Positions 7,325 to 16,406 of a DNA stretch of 27,059 bases are shown here, one piece after another. Every line of letters starts with the position of its first letter. Position 1 is the first letter of the stretch. The translations under genes were made by a program, and so were the position numbers. The notes under the pieces are model-generated. The model saw only the letters and a list, made by a program, of their open reading frames with translations. It had not been told where the DNA came from and did not search any database. Origin of the DNA: JANQIV01 sp050117315 (GTDB lineage Bacteria > Bacteroidota > Ignavibacteria > Ignavibacteriales > Melioribacteraceae); the NCBI GenBank assembly GCA_050117315.1, contig JASFMY010000094.1, forward strand, positions 1 through 27,059, written 5' to 3'.

Positions 7325-9433
7325 TTAAAGCACTACCGGCAGCTTTCTTACTCTTTTACCTGAAGCGGCAAAGATTGCATTGCACAATGCAGGTGCGCAG
7401 GCGGCTATTCCCGTCTCGCCAATACCACCCACCTTTTCAACATTTTTTATCAAATGAACATCAACTTCAGGCATTTCATCGTAAGTGAGCATGGGATAGT
7501 CATCAAAATTGCTTTCGACTACACCGCCGTTTTCAATTGTAATTTCACTTTTCATCGCTGCAGTTAAACCGAATGCCACACAGCTTTCCATCTGGGCTTT
7601 TACCGTGTCCGGGTTAACAATTACTCCGCAGTCAATAGCAATAGTATATTTGTCTACTATAAGTTCGGAACCGTTTACTGTTACTTCGGCAACCTGCGCA
7701 CAGTAGCTGTCGTAACAGTGGAAACATGCAATCCCTTTGCCCTTGCCTTTACCGAGTTTGTTTTTCCAACCTGATTTTTCCGCAGCAACTTCAAGTACAG
7801 TCCTCAACCTGCTGTTTTCGGGTAATAAATATCTTCTGAATTCAAACGGATCTTTGTTTGCAAGATAAGCCAGTTCATCAATGAATGATTCCGTAGCAAA
7901 AGGGTTTTGTGAATGATAAACAGAACGCCACCAGCTTATCGGTACAATTGTATCTGCAACAGCACCCGTTATTTTTATATTGGGAATACTATAGAACACC
8001 TGCGTACCTTCTGCTATATCAGCTTTTTCAGGCGGATTATTTTGTCCAAATAAATAATTACCTATTGAAGGCGCAGCGACATGGTGCTGAAATAAAACAG
8101 GGTTCCCGTCTTCGTCAACAGCGCCGGATAACTTATGCATGCTAGGCGGCCTGTAAAAACTATGTTTAGTGTCGTCTTCACGGGTCCATGTTAGTTTAAC
8201 GGGTCCGCAGAATTTTGCTGAAATTTCAGCAGCTTCAACGGCATAATCATTTTGAAGCCTTCTCCCGAAAGCTCCCCCGATATATGTAACGTTAAGTGTT
8301 ACATCGGCTTCCCCAAAACCTAATACCCCGGCAACATTACGTCTTCCCCATAACGGGCTTTGAGTCGGTGCCCACAATTCAGCTTTACCGTTTTTAACAT
8401 CGGCTACACAATTCATCGGTTCCATAGGCGAATGAGTGATATAAGGAACTTCGTAAATTGCTTCTATTTTTTTTCCGGCTGTTTCAGCAACTTGATCCGG
8501 ATTACCGTTAGCGCTGATTATGCCTTCAACTTTTTCGAGCTTTTCTTTTAAATGGTTTCTTATTGATTCAGTATTTACATTTTGATTGGGTCCCAAATCC
8601 CATTCTATTTTTAATTTTTGTTTGGCTTTAAATGCCTGCCATGTAGATTCCGCAATAACGGCAACACCATTTGAGATTTCGAATGCATCTATAAAGCCAT
8701 TGACTTTTTTAGCTTCTGCTGCATCAAAGGATTTAACTTTTCCACCGAATGTTGGGCATCTTGTTAATACAGCGTATTTCATTCCCGGTATTACTACATC
8801 TATACCGAAAATTGCTTGACCGTAAATTTTCTCAGGCGTGTCCAATCTATGTTTAGGTTTACCAATGATCTTAAATTCACCCGGTTCTTTTAGAGGCACA
8901 TCTTCGGGGACAGGTAGTTTTGAAGCAGCTTCAACCAGTTCACCGTAACTAATTTTTTCATCGGTTAATTTATTGATTACAAACCCTTTCTCTGCTCTGC
9001 AGTTGTTAACTTTCGTATTCCATTTATTTGCTGCTGCGGTAATCAACATAGTTCTTGCAACTGCACCGGCTTTTCTAAAAGGGTCATAATTTAATCTTAT
9101 GCTTGTTGAGCCGCCTGTGACTTGACTGCCGTATTTTTCATCACCAACCGCTTGTTCTATTTTTATGCTTTCCCAATCTATTTCCAATTCCTCTGCAATA
9201 AGCATGGGTAAAGCAGTCCGCACACCCTGTCCCATTTCGGATCTGTGCACAATAACAGTTACAATACCTTGTTCATCAATCCTTAAATACACACTTGGCG
9301 AAAATATTTTAGGATCATCATCTGTGTTAAATGCATTAATTGAAGAAGGTACAAAAGAAGCCAAGCATAAACCTGTCCCGCTTATACCGACTATCTTTAT
9401 AAAATCTCTTCTGTTTATTTCCCGTGCAGCCAT
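7325..9433 (-). CDS. Molybdopterin-binding subunit of a periplasmic xanthine dehydrogenase-family hydroxylase (IorB-like)
   Basis: The 702-aa large subunit hydroxylates or oxidises a small substrate (aldehyde or N-heterocycle in characterised relatives) at a Mo-molybdopterin-cytosine dinucleotide centre. A Tat signal is clear: INRRDFIKIVG (R8-R9) followed by a hydrophobic stretch, so the folded cofactor-loaded complex is exported to the periplasm. Moco-binding motifs include YIGGAFGRRLQND and QMESCVAFGLTAA. The catalytic Glu lies in GGIGETG (E673) near the C-terminus. The single-chain layout with a Tat signal matches isoquinoline 1-oxidoreductase beta-type proteins rather than cytosolic xanthine dehydrogenase. 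The start overlaps the stop of the upstream 2Fe-2S gene (TAATG), with GGGAGG in front, indicating translational coupling. No cytochrome or XdhC-like maturation gene is adjacent, so the electron acceptor is unknown. Confidence 0.93.
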   Translation of the reverse strand: MAAREINRRDFIKIVGISGTGLCLASFVPSSINAFNTDDDPKIFSPSVYLRIDEQGIVTVIVHRSEMGQGVRTALPMLIAEELEIDWESIKIEQAVGDEKYGSQVTGGSTSIRLNYDPFRKAGAVARTMLITAAANKWNTKVNNCRAEKGFVINKLTDEKISYGELVEAASKLPVPEDVPLKEPGEFKIIGKPKHRLDTPEKIYGQAIFGIDVVIPGMKYAVLTRCPTFGGKVKSFDAAEAKKVNGFIDAFEISNGVAVIAESTWQAFKAKQKLKIEWDLGPNQNVNTESIRNHLKEKLEKVEGIISANGNPDQVAETAGKKIEAIYEVPYITHSPMEPMNCVADVKNGKAELWAPTQSPLWGRRNVAGVLGFGEADVTLNVTYIGGAFGRRLQNDYAVEAAEISAKFCGPVKLTWTREDDTKHSFYRPPSMHKLSGAVDEDGNPVLFQHHVAAPSIGNYLFGQNNPPEKADIAEGTQVFYSIPNIKITGAVADTIVPISWWRSVYHSQNPFATESFIDELAYLANKDPFEFRRYLLPENSRLRTVLEVAAEKSGWKNKLGKGKGKGIACFHCYDSYCAQVAEVTVNGSELIVDKYTIAIDCGVIVNPDTVKAQMESCVAFGLTAAMKSEITIENGGVVESNFDDYPMLTYDEMPEVDVHLIKNVEKVGGIGETGIAACAPALCNAIFAASGKRVRKLPVVL

Positions 9434-9897
9434 TATTTACCTCCCTCTTCAACCAGTTTAGTAATTGCTTTTTTTATCCTGGGGTAGGTTCCGCATCTGC
9501 AGAAAACTTGTGACATCGTATCATCAATTTCTTCTTTTGAAGGGGTGTTGTTATTGTTAAACATTGCCGCTACGGTCATAATTTGCCCGGGATGGCAATA
9601 ACCGCACTGGGATACTTCCAGTTCAATCCATGTTTTAAAGATCGGGTTACTTTTATCCTTTGCCAGTCCTTCAATTGTCAATACTTCCTGACCGGCTGCT
9701 TCCTCAATTGTAGTAGCGCATGACCGTACTGCTTCTCCGTTTAAGTGAACCGTGCACGAGCCGCAGTAACCTTCGCCGCAACTGTATTTTGTCCCGGTTA
9801 ATCCAAGGTTATCTCTCAGTACCCAGAGGAGGGGTGTATCCGCATCTACATTCACAGATACATTTTTTCCATTAATGATTAAGTTAAAGTTGGGCAT
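9433..9897 (-). CDS. (2Fe-2S)-binding subunit of the molybdenum hydroxylase (IorA-like)
   Basis: This 154-aa small subunit passes electrons from the molybdenum centre. The N-terminal plant-type ferredoxin domain has Cys at 40, 45, 48 and 60 (SCGEGYCGSC...RSC). The C-terminal helical domain has Cys at 98, 101, 133 and 135 (CGYCHPGQIM...FCRCGTYPRI). All eight ligands for two [2Fe-2S] clusters are present. It has no Tat signal of its own and is expected to travel with the Tat-tagged large subunit. It is first in a two-gene unit; the downstream subunit starts within its stop codon. Length is typical for the family. Confidence 0.95.
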   Translation of the reverse strand: MPNFNLIINGKNVSVNVDADTPLLWVLRDNLGLTGTKYSCGEGYCGSCTVHLNGEAVRSCATTIEEAAGQEVLTIEGLAKDKSNPIFKTWIELEVSQCGYCHPGQIMTVAAMFNNNNTPSKEEIDDTMSQVFCRCGTYPRIKKAITKLVEEGGK

Positions 9898-10119
9898 GGT
9901 GTTTTGTGTTTATTGAAAAATAAAGATTTAAAATATAAGATACAAATGTCAGGTTCAAGTGTATAAATATTTGTCAACGGTTTAGAAAGCATAATCTTAG
10001 CAAATGTTAAGAATGATACTTGAGCTAATAAAATCTTTAAGACGAAATATACACTTCCGTTATATTCCGGAAGTGTATAGAAACCTAATTCTGAAGATTG
10101 TTGCTCATTGTTCACAAAG

Positions 10120-10797
10120 TTAATTTGATTCCGGAGAAAGATAAAAATTCAAATATACTTTTGAGCCGGAAGTTACTTTTACTGTTTTTGTTTCGGAACT
10201 GAACCCGTCACATTTACCTGTTAAAGGATATGTGCCGCATTGAATTTCAAGCCAGTATTGTCCATAACCGTCAGCATATTTTTTAAGGCTATCTCCCATG
10301 AAGACCAATCTATAAGGTATTTCGGCACCATAGGTAATTTCCTGCATTGTTGCGCCTGTAACTCCATCCATTATTTCTTTTTCAGACCAATCGGCAATGG
10401 AACTATCTTCCTCAATTTTTTGATTGAGCAGCTCTAAATCCTGGAACTCGCCGTAGACTCTCCCCGTTTCGGAATTCTCAATTAAAGCAATATTTTTATT
10501 AAGATTCTCTCCGTCAATAGTAAACGTTACTGTTTCATCCTCATAACCTTCTGCAGAAAATAACAATTCATAACTGCCGTTATCAAATTTAAATGAAAAC
10601 TCACCTGATTCGTCCGTAGTTGTTAACAGGCTGTCCCCGCTATATATAAATACGGGATAGACAATATTTTCATTAATAGAACTTTTTATAACACCGGATA
10701 ATACCGCTGAGGTCATCTTGGGGGAGGTGTTTTCTTGACATGAATCAATGGCTAATAAAACTGTAAACATAATAATGATTTCAGGTATTTTTTTCAT
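10120..10797 (-). CDS. Lipoprotein with carboxypeptidase-regulatory-like domain and a DxxTGAT motif
   Basis: The 225-aa precursor has a lipoprotein-type signal ending at C20 (LLAIDSC; Asp at -2 is unusual). Residues about 32-105 form a carboxypeptidase-D-regulatory-like beta sandwich (VLSGVIKSS...YSGDSLLTTTDESGEFSFK...YELLFSAEGYEDETVTF). The second half, from 'TGRVYGEF', is unassigned and ends in a beta-rich tail with two Cys (IQCGTYPLTGKC) that could form a disulfide. D144-G-V-T-G-A-T150 matches the Dxx[S/T]GA[T/S] site flavinylated by ApbE in FMN-binding proteins, but the rest of that domain is not recognisable. The ATG overlaps the TGA of the upstream DUF362 gene (ATGA), so the two are co-translated and probably act together in the cell envelope. 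Confidence 0.75.
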   Translation of the reverse strand: MKKIPEIIIMFTVLLAIDSCQENTSPKMTSAVLSGVIKSSINENIVYPVFIYSGDSLLTTTDESGEFSFKFDNGSYELLFSAEGYEDETVTFTIDGENLNKNIALIENSETGRVYGEFQDLELLNQKIEEDSSIADWSEKEIMDGVTGATMQEITYGAEIPYRLVFMGDSLKKYADGYGQYWLEIQCGTYPLTGKCDGFSSETKTVKVTSGSKVYLNFYLSPESN

Positions 10798-12713
10798 TTA
10801 CTCATTACCATTTTGTTAGTTTTTACGAAATTTTCAGTTGTTATTTTATAAAAATAGACTCCCGAAGCGGCCGTTTTACCGTTTGATAATTTGCCGTCCC
10901 AGGAAACCGAATAGTTACCGGGAGCTTGGTTTTCTTTTACCAATGCTTTTACCAATTGCCCATTGACATTATAAATAGAGAGATTAACAAAGGTCGATTT
11001 GGCTAACTGGTATTCAATAGTAGTTGACGGGTTGAACGGATTTGGATAATTTTGGTTAAGTTTAAAGTCATCAATTATAACATTATCTTCCCCGGAAACA
11101 TCGGTTACACTACCGAAATAAACTAATTCAATCCCTGTTTCCAAGCCTAAGTTTCTCGAATATTGTTTGTCAACCGCGTTGTTCCAGTGTTCATTTGCCC
11201 CTAAACTTTCAAGAGGTATTCCGTCATTCTCCGGATCATATGTTATTCCTTCAGCCCAATTAGATGGGTCGGCAGCCTGTTGTAAATAATCGTCAACACC
11301 TGCGTAATGCGGGAAAGGACCTTTGTTGTCCGTCGGGTCATAATCGCCTTCGGTTGGGTGGTCGGGCCCGAACTCGTTATAAAGAAAATCATAACCAACA
11401 GACTCAAGAGCCACCGGATCCATTGAAGCAAAGATTGAAGACGGATAGTCATCGTTAAAGGGGGGCATGCTCCATTTGATAGGCGGATGCGCCCAGTTCG
11501 TGGACGACCATAAACCATCGACCAAATATAATATTGTTTTATCTCCCAAATGCTTATGCCCCATTATATCCACAAAACATCTATACGAACCGTAGTCGCC
11601 GTTGTTTACATCGCCGCCCCCTTCGGAAGCAGGAAGGCTGGGATGCCAGCCGGCGGCACTACCATGGAAAGGAACAAAGCTGCCGAAATGGTTCTTGGCT
11701 GCCAGCGATATTCCTGCCCGGTGATGTTTTTTGAATACGGGGATATTTATCATATATTCAGCATCAACGTAACTCTGCGGAAGCCAGTCATCCGAACTGC
11801 CGTCACTCATAAAAATTACTTTTTCCTCTGACGCTACTACCGGAGTTCTTCCGTTTCCTTTACCCCAATAATGAACATCGGGAAATACTGCAGAGCATTT
11901 ATCATAGTACAGGTCGTCGAAATTTTTACCGGGATCGCCGATACTTATATCTTCCTGGACAACGCCTACTACATTTACCAACTGGTCTAAAATCGTTAAG
12001 CAAATCTGTGGTGAAGTATCAACATCTTCCAGATCATAGCGTTGATAATTATTTGAGTAGTATCCACAACCGTTACTGTTAAAATTAATTTTTATAACAA
12101 CCTTTTCACCTGAGGTATATCCAACATTTCCTTTATCATGGTTTGAATTATGATACCGGAATATAGCACCCCATGCATCTCCATCTGTTGAGGTATTAGT
12201 CAATGTCTGCAGTGCATTGGAAACCATAGTATTTACGATTTCCTGGTCGGTGTTTTTGTCGTCGCACCAGTAATCCTGTGATTGATTTGTGCAGTTTTCA
12301 TTTGTAGCGTCCGGATTATGTACCCAAACTACCCTGCCCGGCAAAACACCTTTACCCGTTCCCACAGGAGCATTGGGTATAATACTGGTGGGCTCGGCGA
12401 GCGCATAAACTTTCCCGTCAACTTCAACCATTGAGATTACTCCAAGCGAGATACTAATTAATAACGTTACGGCAAATAAAATATATTTAGATTGAATGAA
12501 AAACTTTTTTGCTTTACTAAAAAAGGAAAGAGAAGCAGTCATTCCAAGAAGGTATAATACAAATGAAGATGCAATGGGCGCTGCAGTACGCATACAGGGA
12601 TAAGCCGCCCTGCTGGGTTTAGGAATTACTCTAATTAAGAACCATACAAGGGAGGATATCCCAAGAAAATAAAAATACCATGACTTTAAAAATTTTTTTA
12701 GCAATTTATTCAT
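10794..12713 (-). CDS. DUF362 domain protein with N-terminal membrane helices and T9SS C-terminal sorting domain
   Basis: The 639-aa protein has three hydrophobic segments (about residues 12-29, 44-64, 76-96); between the first two is PKPSRAAYPCMR, a Pro-Ser-Arg...Tyr-Pro-Cys patch. After the third helix comes VYALA-E, a possible signal peptidase I site at A106. The DUF362 core (about 200-470) shows EKVVIKINFN, YMINIPVFKKHHRAGISLAA, KTILYLVDGLW and FASMDPVALESVGYDFL. From 551 a T9SS type A tail begins (NYPNPFNPSTTIEYQ...GVYFYKI...KMVMSK). DUF362 function is unknown; relatives often occur with iron-sulfur proteins, but no Cys cluster of that type is seen here. It is first in a coupled pair with the downstream lipoprotein. 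No clear Shine-Dalgarno is seen. Confidence 0.85.
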   Translation of the reverse strand: MNKLLKKFLKSWYFYFLGISSLVWFLIRVIPKPSRAAYPCMRTAAPIASSFVLYLLGMTASLSFFSKAKKFFIQSKYILFAVTLLISISLGVISMVEVDGKVYALAEPTSIIPNAPVGTGKGVLPGRVVWVHNPDATNENCTNQSQDYWCDDKNTDQEIVNTMVSNALQTLTNTSTDGDAWGAIFRYHNSNHDKGNVGYTSGEKVVIKINFNSNGCGYYSNNYQRYDLEDVDTSPQICLTILDQLVNVVGVVQEDISIGDPGKNFDDLYYDKCSAVFPDVHYWGKGNGRTPVVASEEKVIFMSDGSSDDWLPQSYVDAEYMINIPVFKKHHRAGISLAAKNHFGSFVPFHGSAAGWHPSLPASEGGGDVNNGDYGSYRCFVDIMGHKHLGDKTILYLVDGLWSSTNWAHPPIKWSMPPFNDDYPSSIFASMDPVALESVGYDFLYNEFGPDHPTEGDYDPTDNKGPFPHYAGVDDYLQQAADPSNWAEGITYDPENDGIPLESLGANEHWNNAVDKQYSRNLGLETGIELVYFGSVTDVSGEDNVIIDDFKLNQNYPNPFNPSTTIEYQLAKSTFVNLSIYNVNGQLVKALVKENQAPGNYSVSWDGKLSNGKTAASGVYFYKITTENFVKTNKMVMSK

Positions 12714-13271
12714 TCGATTTCCCGTTAATTTTAATAAAATTATTAAAAGGGTCCTTTATTCGGAAAAATTAGATTTTCATATCTTGTAATGTTGTTTTCG
12801 TCTAAAATCATAAACAGTAACTTATCTTTACTGTTTTTGTTATTAGCCGCCCTGGATTAAATTCAGAAATTGAAATTTACAATTTCTTGAATAAAATATA
12901 TCTTAATCATGTTATATGCAATAGGAATTTTTATTTTTTATTGATTGCAGATTGTTTTAATTAATATCATCACAAGAAAAACTCTTAGTGATAAATAGGA
13001 TGCTATAAATCGTCTACCGGAGATTCATTTTCTATCCAGGTCAATTCACGTATACTTATTTTTATACTCTCACTTTTTCAATTTTGAATTCTTGTATATC
13101 AAAATACAGTTTAGGAGCATTATTCCTCTTTGGTCTTTGGGAGAATAAGATGATGCGTTAAGCGCACCCAAGGGACGTCGTATAAGGCAAACCTTTAGTC
13201 TTTCCGCTTAGCAGATGCTGTAGAACGTCTCGAAATAGTAATAGAATTTTTGCTGCCGTCTTTTCCGCAAT
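12714..13271. other. Gene-free AT-rich stretch upstream of the DUF362 gene
   Basis: About 560 bases without a convincing gene. The part next to 12713 should carry the promoter of the DUF362 operon. Between about 13150 and 13271 the minus strand continues from the truncated secreted protein in short interrupted frames that do not resolve into a recognisable product. I saw no RNA gene or strong hairpin. Confidence 0.5.
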
Positions 13272-13424
13272 TTAGCTGTAATGGTATTCCGCTCTTTCAA
13301 TATCGTTTTCTTCAATAGAATAAGTATGTGCAAGATCCCGCGGTCTAAAATCCTGCGCGGATAAATTTATAAAAGCGGATACTAAAAGAATTGATAGAGT
13401 TAATGGGTAAAATAACCTTTTCAT
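13272..13424 (-). pseudogene. Truncated secreted protein (signal peptide plus short start)
   Basis: ATG at 13424 gives 50 codons: a good Sec signal MKRLFYPLTLSILLVSAFIN then LSA-Q cleavage, followed by DFRPRDLAHTYSIEENDIERAEYHYS and a TAA. The reading ends far short of any likely mature protein and adjacent frames do not continue clearly. It is probably the 5' remnant of a deleted or decayed periplasmic protein gene. A tiny secreted protein cannot be excluded. Confidence 0.45.
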
Positions 13425-13561
13425 TTCGCTCTATACTGTTGTTGGTATATGTAGGAAGGAAATATAAAGCAATAAACAAAATTTTAAGATTCATTTTTAG
13501 ATTATAATTTTACTCTTTAATAAATAGAACCTCTCCGGTGAGAATATTTTTTTGAAACCAA

Positions 13562-13704
13562 TAGAGTTTCTGCAAAATAAAAAGTCGGTCATTTCGAACC
13601 CGTTTTTTGGGTGAGAAATCTTTCAATTAGAGGATGATTTCAAAGATTTCTCCCTCCGGTCGAAATGACAAAACGTTTAGATATCTGATTTTGCAGAAAC
13701 TCTA
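13562..13704. mobile_element. 143-bp MITE-like element with perfect 17-bp terminal inverted repeats
   Basis: TAGAGTTTCTGCAAAAT (13562-13578) and ATTTTGCAGAAACTCTA (13688-13704) are perfect inverted copies. Both ends begin or finish with TA, consistent with TA target duplication by an IS630/Tc1-mariner-type transposase. Nested inside are GTCATTTCGA/TCGAAATGAC and GAGAAATCTTT/AAAGATTTCTC, so the whole element can fold into one long hairpin. The inner 'GTCATTTCGA...GAGAAATCT' core is of a type I recall as a widespread palindrome in Bacteroidota-group genomes. It has no coding capacity. Confidence 0.75.
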
Positions 13705-13982
13705 ATATCTATTCTTTAATTCAAAAAAAGACAGGATAGGAATGCATTTACCTAATTTTACTAAATTTATTGGTTTACCAACCTAAACATGTATTTTCTC
13801 CTTTATTTACCACAATGTTTATTTTTTAAATCTCTTAATTATAGTAGTTAATATTACTAATATAAATTATTGTGGAGCCATTAAGAATAGTTAATAATCC
13901 AGATATAATATTATTTGCTCATTCTTCGTTATTTAATTTGATTTTTGATTAAAAATCTTATTAAAAATTAGGGGTTCAAAAA
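13705..13982. other. AT-rich leader before the 74-aa ORF
   Basis: This very AT-rich stretch has no coding frame. It ends in AGGGG nine bases before the ATG at 13983, so it may hold a promoter for that plus-strand ORF. No promoter consensus is called. Confidence 0.4.
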
Positions 13983-14207
13983 ATGAGAGATTCGTTTAAT
14001 AATTCAGGACACAGTTGTTATTATAAGTACCTTAAAACTGAAAAAAAGTATAACAATCTCCATCGCAGGATTGAAGAAAAAATCAACGATGGAAGTTTCT
14101 GGGAATTAGCCGGGCAAATACGCAATGAACTGTTAAGAAGACTGAAAATATTATTTAGGAGACTATTACAGACTAAAGGAACGACTTGGAATAAGTACGG
14201 CGGCTGA
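13983..14207 (+). CDS. Small basic helical protein, unknown function
   Basis: The 74-aa ORF has AGGGG about 9 bases before its ATG. Its middle, YNNLHRRIEEKINDGSFWEL then AGQIRNELLRRLKILFRRL, is a strongly basic amphipathic helical stretch with regular Leu/Arg spacing, protein-like rather than random. Its final codons run in the same frame into the T9SS pseudogene, separated only by the TGA at 14205-14207, so its natural C-terminus could have been altered by the rearrangement that truncated that gene. The opposite-strand frame over the same bases (14021-14212) is less convincing. I recognise no family. Confidence 0.4.
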   Translation: MRDSFNNSGHSCYYKYLKTEKKYNNLHRRIEEKINDGSFWELAGQIRNELLRRLKILFRRLLQTKGTTWNKYGG

Positions 14208-14208
14208 T

Positions 14209-14990
14209 GCATTTTCGTTTGCTTTACTTACAAACTGAGTAGCACACAAACCTTTAATGAAATAACCGGCACAACCAACCCTTTAAGCACGGATAATAAT
14301 GCAAATTTTGATGTTGGGAGTTTTGCAGCCCCTGCATTTGTAGATATAGACGACGACGGAGATATTGATGTTCTTCCCGGGGAGTATGATGGTCCAATAA
14401 ACTGTTTTGTCAACGGCTCAACTACTCTGCCGGTCGAATTAACAAACTTCAGCCTCAGCTTTGTTGATAATTCTGTTGTACTTAAATGGGAAACAGCTAC
14501 GGAAATAAACAATTACGGGTTCCAAGTAAAAAGGAAAGAGATAAAAAGTGATTTATGGGAAAAGATAGGTTTTATAAACGGACATGGGAACAGCAACTCG
14601 CCAAAGAGTTATTCGTATGTAGATACCAGTCCTGGCAGCGGTACAATTCTTTATAGGCTCAAACAAATAGATTTTGACGGTAAGTTTGAATATTCGAAAA
14701 TATTGGAACTTCAAACGGGAGTTCCGTCGGAGTTTGAATTGTTGCAGAATTATCCAAACCCGTTCAACCCGGAAACAATAATAAGTTACAACCTATCATC
14801 GGATAGTGAAGTAGAATTAGTGGTTTATAATATTCTGGGCAAGAGGATAGCAGAATTGGTAAAAGAGAAATAGGAAGCCGGCACATATACAATCAACTTT
14901 GATGAAAGTAATTTATCAAGCGGAGTTTACATTTATAAATTAACAGCGGGAGAATTTACCCAAATCAAAAAAATGACTTTGGTGAAATAG
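14209..14990 (+). pseudogene. C-terminal remnant of a secreted FG-GAP/VCBS protein with T9SS tail, internal stop
   Basis: An open stretch without a start codon encodes the end of an FG-GAP/VCBS repeat (FAAPAFVDIDDDGDIDVLPG, a Ca-binding DxDxDGDxD loop). Next comes a common T9SS-protein linker domain (LPVELTNFSLSFVDNSVVLK, ETATEINNYGFQVKRK, YRLKQIDFDGKFEYSK), then a type A sorting domain (FELLQNYPNPFNPETIISYN ... GVYIYKLTAGEF ... KKMTLVK). A TAG at 14871-14873 interrupts the sorting domain where relatives have a residue between KEK and EAGTYT; CAG-to-TAG is the simplest change. The N-terminal bulk of the protein is missing. With no start and a broken export tail, it is not functional. Confidence 0.8.
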
Positions 14991-14993
14991 CAT

Positions 14994-15025
14994 AAGAACC
15001 CAACTTTTCAAAAAGTAGGGTTCTT
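14994..15025 (+). terminator. Hairpin after the T9SS pseudogene
   Basis: AAGAACCC (14994-15001) pairs with GGGTTCTT (15018-15025), and the inner ACTTTT/AAAAGT extends the stem. It begins four bases after the stop codon, as intrinsic terminators do, but the following bases (GATAAAAG) give no U-run. Confidence 0.55.
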
Positions 15026-15263
15026 GATAAAAGAAAGATTTCGGGGATTTGTTTTGCGATTATTTATAATCCGCATGTTTCAAAACTTAGCATTACTGAA
15101 TTCTCAAGCCCGGTTTCATAGTCACATTGTCCGGTTCGTTCTGCCAGAAACAAATAAAAATAAGAAAGCAGAAGAATATAACAAAATCAATTAACGGCAG
15201 GTTGTACACAATAAAAACTATTTTTGTAACTTTACCATTACCTTATTAACTAACTTAAATAAT

Positions 15264-16329
15264 ATGCACAAACCATTACCGCCGTTTAATTGTACGCATT
15301 CTCCCAATGTCCCCGAGCTATTAAGTATATAAAATATTACACTTGCTTTAAGTACTTACCAGGCAGGTAAACTTGTTTTTTTGAGTGCTTTAAATCCCGA
15401 CAGCCTTATTCAGCTACCCAGGACGTTTGATAATGTTATGGGTGTAGCAGTCAAAGAAAGTAGACTTGCAATTGCGTGTAAAACAGAAGTAATTGAACTT
15501 GCCAACAGTCCCGGGCTGGCGCAGGGTTATCCTTCCAACCCAAACACTTACGATGCACTTTATGTACCTCGCGCTACATATTATACAGGTCAGCTTGCGT
15601 TGCATGATATGGAATTTACCGGCAAAGGACTGCTTGCAGTTAATACATTATTTTCATGTCTTTCCATAATTGATAATGAATACAGTTTCAAACCGGTCTG
15701 GAAACCGTCTTATATATCTGAATTAACTCCCGATGATAACTGTCATTTAAACGGAATGGCGATTGTTGATGATGAACCTGTTTACGCTTCGGCAATGGGC
15801 AAAACAAACACGCGCCAGGGATGGCGTGAAAATAAAATGAACAGCGGGGTTTTAATTCTTGTCCCTTCAAATGAAATAATACTTGAAAACCTCCCGATGC
15901 CTCATTCTCCAAGGGTATACGATAATAAATTATACGTTCTGCTCTCTGCAACGGGTGAACTGGTTGAAGTTGACGTTGAAAAAGGAAGTTATAAAACTAT
16001 TACGAAACTTGGCTCTTATGCAAGGGGTATGGACAGGGTAGGCGATTATCTATTTATCGGGGGTATCAAAGTTGCGGTATACAAGTTCTGTTTTCGGGGA
16101 TTTGCCTATTGCAAAAACCTCTTATGCAGGAATCGTAATTGTTTATCTTCCGTACGGAAATATTGCGGGGCATATAAGATACGAAACAAGCGTAGAAGAA
16201 ATTTATGATGTAAAAGTACTGCCCGGTCTGCGGCGTCCCAGCATTGTTGGCCATGAACAGGAAACAAGAAGAATGGCAATTACAAGTCCCGATTCGGACT
16301 TCTGGGAAATGCCGAAAAAAAAAGGATAA
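15264..16329 (+). pseudogene. TIGR03032-like gene with nonsense codon and frameshift
   Basis: ATG at 15264 starts MHKPLPPFNCTHSPNVPELL; an in-frame TAA at about 15330 breaks it, then the same frame continues ALSTYQAGKLVFLSALNPDS and runs well to about 16070 (RTFDNVMGVAV, YTGQLALHDMEFTGKGLLAV, HLNGMAIVDDEPVYASAMGK, PHSPRVYDNKLYVLLSATGE). There an extra A in ATCAAAG shifts the frame, and the neighbouring frame gives the rest (RYTSSVFGDLPIAKTSYAGI, YGNIAGHIRYETSVEEIYDV, LPGLRRPSIVGHEQET) to a TAA at 16327-16329. The pattern matches the TIGR03032 beta-propeller-like family of unknown function, about 330-380 aa. Two lesions make it a pseudogene unless both are sequencing errors. Confidence 0.75.
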
Positions 16330-16406
16330 TTAATTACTATAAAAAATGTACGCCGCTAATATACAAAACAGATTATGATTAAGATCATTTAAAAAGGGTG
16401 AGCGAA

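Noticed and set aside
9879..10115. 78-aa minus-strand ORF before the 2Fe-2S gene
   Set aside because: It overlaps the start of the 2Fe-2S gene, has no protein-like pattern or ribosome site, and is best read as the leader of that gene.
11243..11831. Several 60-90 aa ORFs within the DUF362 gene
   Set aside because: Out-of-frame shadows of an intact 639-aa gene with clear domains.
13150..13271. Minus-strand open stretch ending SGKTKGLPYTTSLGCA
   Set aside because: Short, no start codon, and not joined convincingly to the truncated secreted protein; could be chance.
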